DNA of 64,000 bases, taken from Vreelandella populi. Lineage in GTDB: Bacteria; Pseudomonadota; Gammaproteobacteria; Pseudomonadales; Halomonadaceae. Within the stretch, counting starts at the first letter, position 1. Each line of letters begins with the position of its first letter. Of this stretch, positions 39,148-49,502 are shown piece by piece. Where the stretch lies: assembly GCF_003989825.1 (NCBI RefSeq), contig NZ_RZHE01000007.1, positions 149,176 to 213,175 of the forward strand, given 5' to 3'. Below the pieces are notes generated by a model. That model was given only the letters and a program-made list of their open reading frames with translations. It did no database searches and was not told where the DNA came from. Position numbers and translations under genes: made by a program.

Positions 39148-39915
39148 ATGATGAGCGTGACACCGATTCCCGCCCTTAGCGACAACTATATTTGGCTACT
39201 AAGACAAGATACCAGTCAAAGTGTTTGCGTGGTGGACCCCGGTGAAGCCGATCCGGTGATCGAACTTTTAGAACGTGAATCGCTGACGCTGGATACCATT
39301 TTAATTACCCATCACCATCAGGATCATACAGGGGGAGTGGCCAAGCTGATCAAGCGCTATTCGCCTCGCGTGATTGGCCCGACAAACCCGAGCATCGAAG
39401 GTGTTGATCAAACTGTGGGCGACGGTGATGAAATCCGCATCATGGGCCGGGTATTCAAAGTCATGGCAACGCCTGGTCATACGCTGGACCATATCAGTTT
39501 TTATACCCCTGGGATTCCAGGCCTGCTGTTTTGTGGAGACACGCTGTTCTGCGCTGGCTGTGGCCGACTATTTGAAGGCACGCCGGAGCAAATGCACGCA
39601 TCGTTGACTAGGTTTACGGAACTCTCTGAAGATACACTGGTCTTTGCAGCTCATGAGTACACACAAGCTAACCTTGTTTTTGCCCAAGCGGCTGACCCTG
39701 AGAATGACGATGTGAAATACGCCTTAAAGGAATGTGAAAAGGCCAGGGCCCTTAATCGCCCTACCTTACCCAGCACGATAGGACGCGAGCTGAAAATTAA
39801 CCCCTACCTGCGCGTGGGCACACAAAGTGTTCGTAAAGCGGCAGGTACCCAGGGCGCTAATGATAACGACCTCGCGACGTTCACCACTCTGCGTGAGTGG
39901 AAGAACCGATTTTAA
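39148..39915 (+). CDS. gloB: Hydroxyacylglutathione hydrolase (glyoxalase II)
   Basis: A 255-residue metallo-beta-lactamase-fold enzyme that hydrolyses S-lactoylglutathione to lactate and glutathione, the second step of methylglyoxal detoxification. Metal ligands: ITHHHQDHTGGVAKLIKRYS, ATPGHTLDHISFY, FCGDTLFCAGCGRLFEG and FAAHEYTQANLVFAQ. The C-terminal NPYLRVGTQSVRKAAG and a final Phe-rich end match GloB. Two adjacent ATG codons are possible starts (39148 or 39151); GGAT is 8 nt upstream. It is followed by mltD after 30 nt, the common gammaproteobacterial order. Confidence 0.95.
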   Translation: MMSVTPIPALSDNYIWLLRQDTSQSVCVVDPGEADPVIELLERESLTLDTILITHHHQDHTGGVAKLIKRYSPRVIGPTNPSIEGVDQTVGDGDEIRIMGRVFKVMATPGHTLDHISFYTPGIPGLLFCGDTLFCAGCGRLFEGTPEQMHASLTRFTELSEDTLVFAAHEYTQANLVFAQAADPENDDVKYALKECEKARALNRPTLPSTIGRELKINPYLRVGTQSVRKAAGTQGANDNDLATFTTLREWKNRF

Positions 39916-39945
39916 GAACGCTATCGAAACCAAACGAATGACACT

Positions 39946-41157
39946 ATGACCTATCGAACGATTCGCCAGCGCTTGATGCTAAGCGCTGGCAGTACGCTAA
40001 TTATGAGCCTGTTAATGGCCGCTGCAGCAAACTCACAAGCTTCAACCCCCGCGTATAATACTTCCTATACGCCCACAGCATCCGACGCCGCCGTTGCACC
40101 CGTATCAGTACAGCCCTCCTCGTTTCACAGCCATTTTTGGGAAGCTTTAACGCTGGAACCGCAGGATGCCTGGACAAAGCTACGCGACAGCTTTCAATGG
40201 CAGGATTTAACCCTGCCCGCCGACGCCCAAGCCCGGGTTGACGAATGGATCGAGTACTACCGTTCAAGCCCACAAAATATTGCCACCATTACCGAACGCG
40301 CCACCCCCTGGCTTGCCTGGATCACTCAGCAGGTTAGTGAACGCGGCCTCCCCGGCGAAATAGCGTTAATTCCTTTCGTAGAAAGCTCTTTTGATCCCAG
40401 TGCCCGCAGCCACCGCGGGGCCGCCGGGCTTTGGCAGTTTATGCCGGGTACGGGTGATGCGTTAGGGCTGGTGCGTAACGGTAACTACGATGGGCGATTG
40501 GACGTTATCACCTCCACCGCGGCCGCGCTGGACTACCTGGAAATGCAGGCCGATGAGTGGTATCACGGCGATATCATACTCTCACTAGCCGCTTATAATG
40601 CCGGTGCCGGTACCGTCAATCGCGCACAGCGTAATGCCCAAGGCCAGGGGCTGGCAGGCGATTACTGGGATCTGTCACTGCCGCATGAAACCATGCAGTA
40701 CATCCCAAAACTTAAAGCAATCGCCACTATCATCAACGACCCAGAACAATTCAAAGTGGCCTTACCAGACATCAATCTGAATCCCGCGTTCGCCAAGGTC
40801 CAGCTTGAACAACCGTTAAGCATTGCTCAGGCTTCACAACTTTTAGACGTTAGCCAAGCGGCGCTAGCCGAGCTAAACCCTGGACTGCTTAACGGCAGTA
40901 TCGACCCACGCAGCGCGCAAACGCTGCTAGTGCCGGAAGAAGTCGATACACAGGTATTAGCTCAGCTTTCGCAAACCACCTCAACCGATCTTGCCGCTAC
41001 CCAGTCTTCGGCGATTCATCGCGTTGAACGTGGAGATAACCTGTCAGCGATTGCCAGTCGCTATAATGTTACTCAAAATGATTTAATACGTTGGAATGCA
41101 CTCGACCGCCCTGAATCATTACAACCAGGCCAGCTTCTGACCCTTTCAGGGCATTAA
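39946..41157 (+). CDS. mltD: Membrane-bound lytic transglycosylase D with one LysM
   Basis: A 403-residue exported enzyme. The signal sequence is about residues 1-33 (LSAGSTLIMSLLMAAAANSQ); I see no clear lipobox. The SLT domain at about 140-260 has IPFVESSFDPSARSHRGAAG (catalytic Glu), LWQFMPGTGDALGL and LSLAAYNAGAGTVNRAQ. The C terminus has one LysM domain (HRVERGDNLSAIASRYNVTQ, then RWNALDRPESLQPGQLLTLS), where E. coli MltD has two. It cleaves peptidoglycan glycan strands with formation of anhydromuramic ends. Cotranscribed with gloB probably. Confidence 0.92.
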   Translation: MTYRTIRQRLMLSAGSTLIMSLLMAAAANSQASTPAYNTSYTPTASDAAVAPVSVQPSSFHSHFWEALTLEPQDAWTKLRDSFQWQDLTLPADAQARVDEWIEYYRSSPQNIATITERATPWLAWITQQVSERGLPGEIALIPFVESSFDPSARSHRGAAGLWQFMPGTGDALGLVRNGNYDGRLDVITSTAAALDYLEMQADEWYHGDIILSLAAYNAGAGTVNRAQRNAQGQGLAGDYWDLSLPHETMQYIPKLKAIATIINDPEQFKVALPDINLNPAFAKVQLEQPLSIAQASQLLDVSQAALAELNPGLLNGSIDPRSAQTLLVPEEVDTQVLAQLSQTTSTDLAATQSSAIHRVERGDNLSAIASRYNVTQNDLIRWNALDRPESLQPGQLLTLSGH

Positions 41158-41190
41158 ATTGAAAGGCTCTGTTCATACGGGACGTACTTG

Positions 41191-43107
41191 ATGCTGCGCG
41201 GTGTGCTTTTTGTAAAGACGTTTTTAATTGTTAGCTGTTTATTGTTGAGTGTGTCAGCGTCTGCCTCAGAAACGGACGCTGATCTTTCCGACGCAATGGG
41301 GAGTTCAAGTCTCACGCCCACTGATACGCTGCCCCCCAACAGCGCCCCCATTGAAACCGTGCACGGGCTGTCGCTTTACGACAGCCCTGAGCTTCCGGCG
41401 GATTTTGCCTACTTCCCGCATGTCAATCCACAGGCACCCAAAGGCGGCAGCATTACCCATACCGCTGTGGGCAGCAGCTTCGACTCGACCAACCCGTTTA
41501 TCATACGTGGCACCCCAGCCACCGGCATTTCGCAGATCTACGATACGCTGATGGTAAGTAATCCGGGTGAGCCGTTCAGCGTGTATGGGCTTCTGGCCGA
41601 AGGAGTTCGCCTGGACCCTGACCGCAGGTGGATCGAGTTTGACCTGCGCCCTGAAGCACGCTTTCAGGACGGCGAGCCGGTAACCGCCTATGACGTGGTC
41701 TTCTCGTTCAATTTGCTACGTGAGGAAGGCAATCCTTTCTACGCCAGTTACTATGCCGATGTCGAAAAAGCCGAAGCCTTGAATGAGCATCAGGTACGCT
41801 TCGAATTCAACAGCTCAGAGTCTCGCGAACTGCCGCTAATTGTCACGCAACTGCCTATCCTTCCCCGCCACTACTGGGAACCCCGCGACTTCAGTGCGCC
41901 AACCCTTGCCAGGCACCCGGGCTCCGGGCCGTACCGAATCAGTGAAGTGGACCCTGGCCGACGCATCGTGTATCAGCGCGATGAGGACTACTGGGGCAAG
42001 GACCTCCCCGTCAATGTAGGCCGCTACAATATTGACCGTGTAATTTACGACTATTACCGCGACAGGGATATCGCTTGGGAGGCTTTCAAGGCTGGGCTGA
42101 CGGATTTCAGAACAGACGCCCGCGCGGCGACCTGGGCGATTGGCTACGACTTTCCGGCGTACCGTGAAGGCTTGGTAAAACGCATCACGGTACCTGACGT
42201 TAACCCCTCCTTGATGCAAGCATTTGTCTTCAACCTGCGTGAAGAGAAATTCCAAGACCCGCGTGTTCGCGAAGCGCTTAGCCTTACCTTTGATTTCCCG
42301 TGGCTTAATACCAATATTTTTTATAACGCCTACCAGCGCACCGAAAGCTATTTCCAGAATTCTGAAATGGAGGCCGTTGGTCTGCCTTCTGAGGAAGAGC
42401 TTGCGCTACTGGAGCCTTATCGTGAGGAGCTACTGGCGTCTCATCGCTCTGAGCGCCTGTTTACCGACCCGCTACCGATCGATCAGCCAACGGATTTGCG
42501 CGAACGCCTTCGCAAAGCGCTCGATCTGCTCAATGAGGCCGGTTATCAGGTTGTCGATGGTGTATTGGTTCACTCAGAAACTGGCCAGCCGTTGAGCCTG
42601 GAAGTCATGCTTTACGACGCTGCCCTTGAGCGCGTTGTTCAGCCCATGTTACGCAATATGGCCCGCCTCGGGGTACAGACATCCATACGAATCGTAGATA
42701 TCAATCAGTACCTTAACCGCCAGCGTAACTACGATTACGATATAGTGATCAGCCACTTTCCCCAATCGAACAACCCTGGTAATGAGCAACGTGACTACTG
42801 GAGTAGCGCGGCTGCCGAAGCCCCCCAAAGCCGTAACCGTATGGCGCTGGCCCACCCGGCAGTGGATGCCTTGATAGAAGACATCGTCAGCGCAGACAGC
42901 CGTGAGGAGCTTGATACCGCTACACGAGCACTGGATCGCGTGCTGCGCTGGGGGTTTTACACTATTCCCCATTACCATTCCGGGGAGACACGTATCGCGG
43001 TATGGGACAAGTTCGGCTATCAGGAGCCTTTCCCCGCCTACGGCATGGATTTGGATTCATGGTGGGTAGACACCGAGCGCGAAGCACAATTACAGCGCCG
43101 CAATTAA
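41191..43107 (+). CDS. yejA: Peptide/microcin C importer, substrate-binding protein YejA
   Basis: A 638-residue periplasmic binding protein of the SBP family 5. ATG 41191 is taken; the TTG before it is an alternative. The signal peptide is LFVKTFLIVSCLLLSVSASA. HGLSLYDSPELPADFAYFPH, then VNPQAPKGGSITHTAVGSSF and DSTNPFIIRGTPATGISQIY match YejA, as does NPSLMQAFVFNLREEKFQDP. In E. coli YejABEF imports microcin C and small peptides and helps acid and antimicrobial-peptide tolerance. First gene of the yejABEF operon, 33 nt after the mltD stop, so it may be read through from gloB-mltD. Confidence 0.9.
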   Translation: MLRGVLFVKTFLIVSCLLLSVSASASETDADLSDAMGSSSLTPTDTLPPNSAPIETVHGLSLYDSPELPADFAYFPHVNPQAPKGGSITHTAVGSSFDSTNPFIIRGTPATGISQIYDTLMVSNPGEPFSVYGLLAEGVRLDPDRRWIEFDLRPEARFQDGEPVTAYDVVFSFNLLREEGNPFYASYYADVEKAEALNEHQVRFEFNSSESRELPLIVTQLPILPRHYWEPRDFSAPTLARHPGSGPYRISEVDPGRRIVYQRDEDYWGKDLPVNVGRYNIDRVIYDYYRDRDIAWEAFKAGLTDFRTDARAATWAIGYDFPAYREGLVKRITVPDVNPSLMQAFVFNLREEKFQDPRVREALSLTFDFPWLNTNIFYNAYQRTESYFQNSEMEAVGLPSEEELALLEPYREELLASHRSERLFTDPLPIDQPTDLRERLRKALDLLNEAGYQVVDGVLVHSETGQPLSLEVMLYDAALERVVQPMLRNMARLGVQTSIRIVDINQYLNRQRNYDYDIVISHFPQSNNPGNEQRDYWSSAAAEAPQSRNRMALAHPAVDALIEDIVSADSREELDTATRALDRVLRWGFYTIPHYHSGETRIAVWDKFGYQEPFPAYGMDLDSWWVDTEREAQLQRRN

Positions 43108-43151
43108 TGCCGACGGGCTTGGCAACATCTTAATCACTCATGGAGTGCACT

Positions 43152-44225
43152 GTGGCACGCTATACCCTACGCCGATTGCTACTCATGATCCCGACGTTGT
43201 TCGGTATCATGCTGCTTAACTTCATGATTGTTCAAGCGGCCCCTGGGGGCCCAATAGATCAGATGCTAGCCCGCTTTGAAGGCGCCAATGCCATGGCCAG
43301 CACGCGCCTGGATATGGGCGGTGCGGATATTCAGGTAAGCGACGACTCACGCGGAGCACGGGGCATCGACCCGCGTTTTATCGAACAGTTGGAACAGCAG
43401 TTTGGCTTTGACAAGCCCGCCCACGAGCGTTTTATCGCCATGATGGCCGACTATCTGACATTAGATTTCGGCACCAGCTTCTTCCGCGACCGGCCCGTGA
43501 TTGAGCTGATGATCGAGCGCTTGCCGGTATCGATTTCATTAGGGCTATGGACCACGCTACTGGTCTACCTGATCTCGATTCCGCTGGGGATTCGTAAAGC
43601 CTTGCGCCACGGCTCGCGTTTTGACGTATGGACCTCGGGCCTTGTCATTGTGGGCTACGCGATCCCTGGGTTTCTGTTTGCCATTTTACTGATCGTGATG
43701 TTTGCCGGAGGCACTTACCTGGACTGGTTTCCGTTACGTGGGCTGACCTCTCCTGGTTTTGCCGACCTATCGACCTGGGGCAAGATCAAAGACTATTTCT
43801 GGCATATCACTTTACCCGTTACGGCGGCCGCCATTGGCAGCTTTGCCACCTTAACCATGCTGACCAAAAACAGTTTCCTGGATGAGATTCATAAACAATA
43901 TGTACTGACTGCTCGCGCCAAGGGGGCCGCCGAGCAGCGTATTCTGTATGGCCATGTGTTTCGCAACGCGATGCTGATCATCATTGCCGGCCTGCCCGCC
44001 GCGATGATCGGCATCTTCTTTACCGGCGCGCTATTGATCGAGGTTATCTTTTCTCTCGACGGGTTGGGGCTTTTAGGCTTCGAGGCCGTTATGCAGCGGG
44101 ACTACCCGGTCATCTTTGGTACACTTTTTTTATACACCGTGATCGGTCTGCTGCTTAAGCTGGTATCTGACCTTACCTATGTGTGGGTAGATCCACGCAT
44201 CGATTTTGCTTCAAGGGAATCGTGA
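43152..44225 (+). CDS. yejB: YejB, permease of the YejABEF importer
   Basis: The likely start is GTG 43152, with GGAG 6 nt upstream; the ATG at 43140 has no ribosome site. The product has 357 residues (364 in E. coli). Six membrane segments with the ABC permease EAA loop [20 protein letters not shown] before the last segments. [20 protein letters not shown] and [10 protein letters not shown] match YejB, including a large first periplasmic loop. Operon member between yejA and yejE. Confidence 0.93.
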   Translation: MARYTLRRLLLMIPTLFGIMLLNFMIVQAAPGGPIDQMLARFEGANAMASTRLDMGGADIQVSDDSRGARGIDPRFIEQLEQQFGFDKPAHERFIAMMADYLTLDFGTSFFRDRPVIELMIERLPVSISLGLWTTLLVYLISIPLGIRKALRHGSRFDVWTSGLVIVGYAIPGFLFAILLIVMFAGGTYLDWFPLRGLTSPGFADLSTWGKIKDYFWHITLPVTAAAIGSFATLTMLTKNSFLDEIHKQYVLTARAKGAAEQRILYGHVFRNAMLIIIAGLPAAMIGIFFTGALLIEVIFSLDGLGLLGFEAVMQRDYPVIFGTLFLYTVIGLLLKLVSDLTYVWVDPRIDFASRES

Positions 44226-44227
44226 AG

Positions 44228-45301
44228 ATGGGCTGGATAACCTCACGACTTTCACCGATTACGCACCGCCGCCTGGCGGCCTTCAAAGCCAACCGGCGGG
44301 CGCGCATCTCGCTTTGGCTCTTTGGTGTGCTGTTTATTCTTAGTCTGATGGCAGAGCTGATTGCCAATGATAAACCGCTGATCATGCATTTTGAGGGCCA
44401 GTGGTATGTGCCACTGCTGGTGGACTACCCGGAAACCGAGTTCGGCGGTTTCTTACCCACACGTACCGACTATCTGGACCCGTTTATTCGCGAACAGATC
44501 AGCGATAACGGCTGGGCGATATGGCCGCTGATTCCGTTTTCGTACCAAACGCTGGATATGCAGATGACGCGCCCTTCTCCTGCGCCACCAAGCAGCCGCC
44601 ACTGGCTGGGTACCGATGATCAGGGGCGCGATGTGCTGGCCCGAGTCATCTACGGTTTTCGACTTTCGGTGGCCTTTGCTTTAGTACTCACGGCAGGCTC
44701 ACTGGTAATGGGTGTGCTGGCAGGTGGCGTGCAGGGCTATTTTGGCGGCAAGGTTGATTTGGTCGGCCAGCGGGTTACCGAGATCTGGTCGGGACTGCCG
44801 GTGCTGTTTTTGCTGATCATTCTGGCGAGTTTCGTGCAGCCGGGGTTCTGGTGGCTTTTAGGCATCATGCTGCTGTTTTCATGGCTGGGCCTTGTCGATA
44901 TTGTGCGCGCCGAATTTCTTCGCGCTCGTAACCTTGAATATGTACGTGCGGCCAAAGCCATGGGGCTACCTTCACGACTTATCATGTGGCGTCACGTGCT
45001 ACCTAATGCCATGGTGGCCACGCTTACGTTTATTCCGTTTCTATTTACTGGCGCGATTGGCACGCTTACCGCGCTGGACTTCCTTGGCTTTGGCCTACCT
45101 CCCGGCTCGCCCTCACTGGGGGAGCTGGCGGCTCAAGGCAAAAACAACCTTCACGCCCCATGGTTGGGTATCACCGCTTTTATGACACTAGCTATCATGC
45201 TTTCGCTGCTGGTCTTTATAGGTGAAGGCCTGCGCGACGCATTTGATCCACGCCACGTCAAAGCAAGCGCCAAGCCCACACAGGGAGCACAGCATGTCTA
45301 A
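44228..45301 (+). CDS. yejE: YejE, second permease of the YejABEF importer
   Basis: ATG 44228 lies 2 nt after the yejB stop with AGGGA upstream; the frame extends left inside yejB but that part is not coding. The product has 357 residues (341 in E. coli). Marks: WLFGVLFILSLMAELIANDK, DKPLIMHFEGQWYVPLLVDY, the LGTDDQGRDVLARVIYGFR motif and the EAA loop VRAAKAMGLPSRLIMWRHVL. The start of yejF overlaps its 3' end by 8 nt. Confidence 0.93.
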   Translation: MGWITSRLSPITHRRLAAFKANRRARISLWLFGVLFILSLMAELIANDKPLIMHFEGQWYVPLLVDYPETEFGGFLPTRTDYLDPFIREQISDNGWAIWPLIPFSYQTLDMQMTRPSPAPPSSRHWLGTDDQGRDVLARVIYGFRLSVAFALVLTAGSLVMGVLAGGVQGYFGGKVDLVGQRVTEIWSGLPVLFLLIILASFVQPGFWWLLGIMLLFSWLGLVDIVRAEFLRARNLEYVRAAKAMGLPSRLIMWRHVLPNAMVATLTFIPFLFTGAIGTLTALDFLGFGLPPGSPSLGELAAQGKNNLHAPWLGITAFMTLAIMLSLLVFIGEGLRDAFDPRHVKASAKPTQGAQHV

Positions 45302-46886
45302 GCCGCTACTTCGATTGAACGACCTGACCATCGCCTTTGATGGCAGCGTGGTGGTAGACGGCCTATCGCTGACCCTGAATGCAGGCGAGACGCTGGCGAT
45401 TGTGGGGGAATCAGGCTCGGGTAAATCTGTCTCGGCACTGGGGGCTATCAACCTGCTGCCCAGCAACGCCGAAATACGCGGCGGGCGCTGGCTGGAGGAG
45501 ACCGACTTAAGCCAGCTTTCCAGCCGGGAATGGAATGGTGTGCGCGGTAATCGGGTTGGGTTCGTGTTTCAAGAGCCAATGACCTCGCTCAATCCGCTGC
45601 ACCGCATTGGCAAACAAATTGGCGAAACGCTGCGCTTGCATCAGGGACTTAGCGGCCAGGCGGCCCGCGCGCGCGCCAAAGAACTTCTGGAGCAGGTCAA
45701 GCTACCCCGCGCTGAAGAGCTGCTGGATGCCTGGCCCCATCAACTTTCAGGCGGCCAGCGCCAGCGCGTCATGATTGCCATGGCCATTGCTAATAACCCG
45801 GCCCTACTGATTGCTGATGAGCCCACAACCGCTCTGGACGTCACGGTACAGCAGGATATTCTGGCACTTTTGAAAGAACTGCGTGATCAGCACGGTATGG
45901 GGATGCTGTTTATCAGCCATGACCTTAACCTGGTGCGCCGGTACGCCGAGCGCGTCTGTGTCATGTATCAAGGCAAGGTGCAGGAAATTGGCCCAGTGGA
46001 AAGGATCTTCAGCCAGCCTCAAAGCGACTACACCAAGGCACTCTTGGCGGCCGAGCCAGAGGGCAGACCCGCGACATTAAGCGCTAACGCTCCGCTGCTG
46101 ACCGCACGCCAGCTGAAAGTAAGCTTTGCGCGTCCCAAAACAGGTTTATTCAAGCGTCAGCCCCCCGCCTTTGAAGCCGTCAAGGCAACCGATCTGACGA
46201 TCGCCCCAGGGGAAACACTGGGAATCGTTGGCGAATCCGGCTCAGGAAAAACCACGCTTGCATCGGCCATTATGCGCCTGGTGCAAAGCAAGGGTGAGAT
46301 TACCCTGGGCGATGCATCGTTGAGTACGCTTTCCGGCAATGCGTTACGCCGCCAGCGTCACCGGTTCCAGATGGTCTTTCAGGACCCTTATGGCGCGCTG
46401 TCTCCCCGCATGCCGGTTTTTGATATTGTCAGCGAAGGGTTGCGCTTTCATTATCCCAATCTTTCACAAGGCGAAGTAACAGAGCGCGTGCATCAAACCT
46501 TGCGTGAAGTGGGTTTGCCGGAAAGCTGTGCTGCGCGTTACCCTCACGAATTTTCCGGTGGCCAGCGCCAGCGCATCGCGGTGGCCAGGGCGATTATTCT
46601 CGAGCCTGAGCTATTGGTGCTGGACGAACCCACTTCGGCATTGGATCGTACGGTGCAAAAACAGCTGGTCACCTTGTTGCGTCAACTACAGCAGCGCCGC
46701 CAGTTAAGTTATCTGTTTATAAGCCATGACCTGGCTGTGGTGCGAGCCATGGCGCACCGTATCATGGTGCTAAAAGATGGCGAAGTGGTAGAACAGGGCC
46801 CCTGCCTTGAAGTGCTAGCCTCTCCCCAGCACCCCTATACTCAAGCACTTATTGCCGCCGCCCATTTACGCCGCCTTTCTGAATAA
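45294..46886 (+). CDS. yejF: YejF, duplicated ATPase of the YejABEF importer
   Basis: ATG 45294 is chosen because GGGAG lies 8 nt upstream and the resulting 530 residues match E. coli YejF (529). Two ABC domains are present, each with Walker A ([20 protein letters not shown] and [20 protein letters not shown]), signature ([20 protein letters not shown] and [20 protein letters not shown]) and Walker B ([20 protein letters not shown] and [20 protein letters not shown]). It powers uptake through YejB-YejE. Last gene of the operon. Confidence 0.95.
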   Translation: MSKPLLRLNDLTIAFDGSVVVDGLSLTLNAGETLAIVGESGSGKSVSALGAINLLPSNAEIRGGRWLEETDLSQLSSREWNGVRGNRVGFVFQEPMTSLNPLHRIGKQIGETLRLHQGLSGQAARARAKELLEQVKLPRAEELLDAWPHQLSGGQRQRVMIAMAIANNPALLIADEPTTALDVTVQQDILALLKELRDQHGMGMLFISHDLNLVRRYAERVCVMYQGKVQEIGPVERIFSQPQSDYTKALLAAEPEGRPATLSANAPLLTARQLKVSFARPKTGLFKRQPPAFEAVKATDLTIAPGETLGIVGESGSGKTTLASAIMRLVQSKGEITLGDASLSTLSGNALRRQRHRFQMVFQDPYGALSPRMPVFDIVSEGLRFHYPNLSQGEVTERVHQTLREVGLPESCAARYPHEFSGGQRQRIAVARAIILEPELLVLDEPTSALDRTVQKQLVTLLRQLQQRRQLSYLFISHDLAVVRAMAHRIMVLKDGEVVEQGPCLEVLASPQHPYTQALIAAAHLRRLSE

Positions 46887-46970
46887 CTAAGGGTTTTGAA
46901 GCGGGGAAGAAATTATTCTTTTTTTATTAGCCAATCAAGATAACGGTATAAATATCACAAGAAGAACAAA

Positions 46971-46990
46971 GCGCCCGCCATGACGGACGC
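46971..46990 (-). terminator. Weak terminator after rsuA
   Basis: On the minus strand GCGTCCG and CGGGCGC can form a 7-bp stem with one G-U pair, followed by CTTTGTTCTTCTT. It lies 15 nt after the rsuA stop and faces the yejF 3' end. Confidence 0.45.
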
Positions 46991-47004
46991 CTTAGTGAAA
47001 CACA

Positions 47005-47709
47005 CTAGAAGCTGGCAATCTCTTCAGGGGTCAGCTCGCGCCACTCACCCGGCGCCAGATCATCGGGTAAAGCGATCTCACCAATGGATTGGCGGTGCAG
47101 TGCATTCACATGATTGCCCAAGGCGGCAAACATGCGTTTAACCTGATGATAGCGCCCTTCGGTAATGGTCAGCTCAGCGCGCTGCGGCGTAAGAAAACGC
47201 AGCGTTGCCGGCTGAGTAGGCGTTTCTTCATCATCCAGCATGAGGCCTTCTGCTACCTGATTGATCGCCCATTCAGCCGCGCTACCCTCTACAGGCTCCG
47301 CCAGTTCGGCAATATACACCTTGGCACAGCGATGCTTTGGCGAGGTGACCCGGTGGGACCACTGGCCATCATCGGTGAGTAGCAGCAGGCCCGTGGTATC
47401 CACATCCAGCCGCCCTACGGGCTGCAGCCTCTCCGCCTTGGGCAGGTCAATCAAATCGATAACGCGTGGGTAAAGCCCTCGCCTTGCAGTGCACTCTACG
47501 TCGGTAGGCTTGTGCATCATCAAATAGCGAAGCCCTACCAAAGATAGCTTTTCGCCGTTGAGCAGTACGTCATCATGCACGGTATCCACATGAATGGACG
47601 CTTGTTTGACCGGCTCGCCATTCAGGGTGACTTCGCCATTTTTCAGCGCCCGTTTGGCAAGACTACGGGTTAACGAGCTGGTTTCACTTAAAAAGCGGTC
47701 AAGACGCAT
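47005..47709 (-). CDS. rsuA: 16S rRNA pseudouridine 516 synthase RsuA
   Basis: The start is ATG 47709 (AGGAG about 11 nt upstream), 2 nt after the stop of the upstream gene, giving 234 residues (231 in E. coli). An N-terminal S4 RNA-binding domain (MRLDRFLSETSSLTRSLAKR) leads to the pseudouridine synthase core with QPVGRLDVDTTGLLLLTDDG (catalytic Asp) and the RsuA-type ITEGRYHQVKRMFAALGNHV. It modifies U516 of 16S rRNA during 30S assembly. In an operon with the yafV gene. Confidence 0.92.
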   Translation of the reverse strand: MRLDRFLSETSSLTRSLAKRALKNGEVTLNGEPVKQASIHVDTVHDDVLLNGEKLSLVGLRYLMMHKPTDVECTARRGLYPRVIDLIDLPKAERLQPVGRLDVDTTGLLLLTDDGQWSHRVTSPKHRCAKVYIAELAEPVEGSAAEWAINQVAEGLMLDDEETPTQPATLRFLTPQRAELTITEGRYHQVKRMFAALGNHVNALHRQSIGEIALPDDLAPGEWRELTPEEIASF

Positions 47710-47711
47710 TA

Positions 47712-48524
47712 TTAGCCAACTCCTGGCAGCAGCGTAAAGTGGTCGGCATCTTGCCAAACTGGAAATTTTTCACGAAAAGCATTCAGTTCCGTTTTATCAA
47801 GCGTGCCCGTTTCAATAAACGGGGTATTTTCGGGATGGTCGATTAGCGTCTCACCTTTAAAATCGACCAGCATGGAGTCGCCGCTGTAAGCCAGCCCATT
47901 GGCATCTTCACCAACGCGATTGACACCTACCACATAGGCAAGATTTTCAACGGCGCGTGCTTGCAGCAGGGTTCGCCAGGGCTTGCGGCGTGGGGCTGGC
48001 CAATTGGCTACACATAGCAGCGCATCATACTCGAAGTGCTCTCCTTGCGCTGGCTGTTGGCGCGTCCAAACGGGAAAGCGCAGGTCATAACAAACGCTAA
48101 GCAATAGTTTAAAGCCTTTCAACTCGACTATTTGGCGGTTTTTCCCCATGCCATAGCGCTCATGCTCGCCGGCCATGCGAAACAGATGACGTTTGTCGTA
48201 ATAGCTGATCTGCCCGTCGGGGGTGGCCCATATCATCCGGTTGTAGTACTGCCCTTCATCCTTGATGGCAACGCTGCCAGTCATGACGCAGTTGCGCGCT
48301 TTAGCCTGGGTTTGAAGCCAGGCAACGCTCTGGCTTTCCTCCATAGGCTGGGCCATTTGCTGGGAGTTCATCGTGAACCCCGTGGCAAACATTTCCGGCA
48401 GTATGATGAGGTCGGTATCGCGACTGTCCAGCTCGCCCAATATACGCTCAAGCTGCTCATGATTGGCCTGGGGATCTTCCCAGCGTAAATCGCACTGTAC
48501 AAGGCTCGTTTTAAGCTGAGTCAT
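47712..48524 (-). CDS. yafV: Omega-amidase YafV (nitrilase superfamily)
   Basis: The start is ATG 48524 with AAAGGAG 7 nt upstream, giving 270 residues (256 in E. coli). The Glu-Lys-Cys triad of nitrilases is visible: LIILPEMFATGFTMNSQQMA, SYYDKRHLFRMAGEHERYGM and LLLSVCYDLRFPVWTRQQPA. YafV hydrolyses alpha-ketoglutaramate, a metabolite-repair reaction after glutamine transamination. Followed after 2 nt by rsuA. Divergent from rarD. Confidence 0.9.
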   Translation of the reverse strand: MTQLKTSLVQCDLRWEDPQANHEQLERILGELDSRDTDLIILPEMFATGFTMNSQQMAQPMEESQSVAWLQTQAKARNCVMTGSVAIKDEGQYYNRMIWATPDGQISYYDKRHLFRMAGEHERYGMGKNRQIVELKGFKLLLSVCYDLRFPVWTRQQPAQGEHFEYDALLCVANWPAPRRKPWRTLLQARAVENLAYVVGVNRVGEDANGLAYSGDSMLVDFKGETLIDHPENTPFIETGTLDKTELNAFREKFPVWQDADHFTLLPGVG

Positions 48525-48596
48525 AGTACTTCTCCTTTCCGCCAGTGTGTTTTTCATTTGTGTGATAGATTAGCATTTTTAAATAATGAGGCTGCT

Positions 48597-49502
48597 ATGC
48601 ATTCCACGCCAGTACGCGACCCTCAGGCAGTCAAAGGCGTTACGTTTGGTTTGACGGCCTATATCATGTGGGGCTGTTTTCCGCTTTTTTTTGCACTTTT
48701 CGAGGGTATCCCTGCCTTTGAAGTGCTGATCCATCGAATTTTGTGGTCGTGCCTGTTTCTGGTGGGTTTGATTACCCTGTTAAAGCGCTGGGCGCCGGTA
48801 ATAAGTGCGTTAAAGCAGCCCCGGCGCCTGGGTCGCGTGCTTCTGTGTGCGCTATTGATCGCGTTTAACTGGGGACTTTATATCTATGCGGTAGAAAGCA
48901 AGCAGGTGCTACAAGCAAGTTTGGGCTATTTCCTGACGCCTTTGATCAACGTTGCCCTGGGAATGTTGGTGTTGCGAGAGGTCATGGAACGGCTTCAATT
49001 GGTAGCTCTGGGGCTTGCAAGCCTCGCCATTGTGATTCAGTTTGCCATGTTGGGCGAGCTGCCTTGGATTAGTTTGCTGCTGGCCTTCAGCTTTGGCAGC
49101 TACGGGCTATTTCGCAAACAAGTACCGCTTGATGGCTTGTCGGGGCTGTTCGTTGAAACCCTGCTGCTGTTTCCATTGGCGCTGCTGGCGATCACCTGGC
49201 TTGGCTGGCAGGGGGAATCGCATTTTCTTCATGATGCTCCCATGAGTGCATTGCTCATCGCCAGCGGCGTCGCCACCGCACTGCCACTTCTGGCATTTGC
49301 AGGCGCCGCCCGGCGGCTTCGGCTCTCAACGCTGGGCTTTCTTATGTATATCAACCCAACCATCCAGTTTTTGATTGCCCTGTTCATCTTCGGTGAATCG
49401 TTAGGGATGATTCAACTGGCTACCTTTGTCATGATTTGGCTAGGGCTTGCACTCTACACCTGGTCTTCATGGCAATCACGCCCGCGCCAGGCGGTTACCT
49501 AA
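48597..49502 (+). CDS. rarD: RarD, EamA-family permease
   Basis: The start is ATG 48597 with GAGG 6 nt upstream; longer versions would overlap the divergent yafV leader. The 301-residue protein has ten membrane segments of the drug/metabolite transporter type. [40 protein letters not shown] and [20 protein letters not shown] are strongly RarD-like. The substrate is not established. The last 27 nt overlap the 3' end of the chemoreceptor gene on the other strand. Confidence 0.9.
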   Translation: MHSTPVRDPQAVKGVTFGLTAYIMWGCFPLFFALFEGIPAFEVLIHRILWSCLFLVGLITLLKRWAPVISALKQPRRLGRVLLCALLIAFNWGLYIYAVESKQVLQASLGYFLTPLINVALGMLVLREVMERLQLVALGLASLAIVIQFAMLGELPWISLLLAFSFGSYGLFRKQVPLDGLSGLFVETLLLFPLALLAITWLGWQGESHFLHDAPMSALLIASGVATALPLLAFAGAARRLRLSTLGFLMYINPTIQFLIALFIFGESLGMIQLATFVMIWLGLALYTWSSWQSRPRQAVT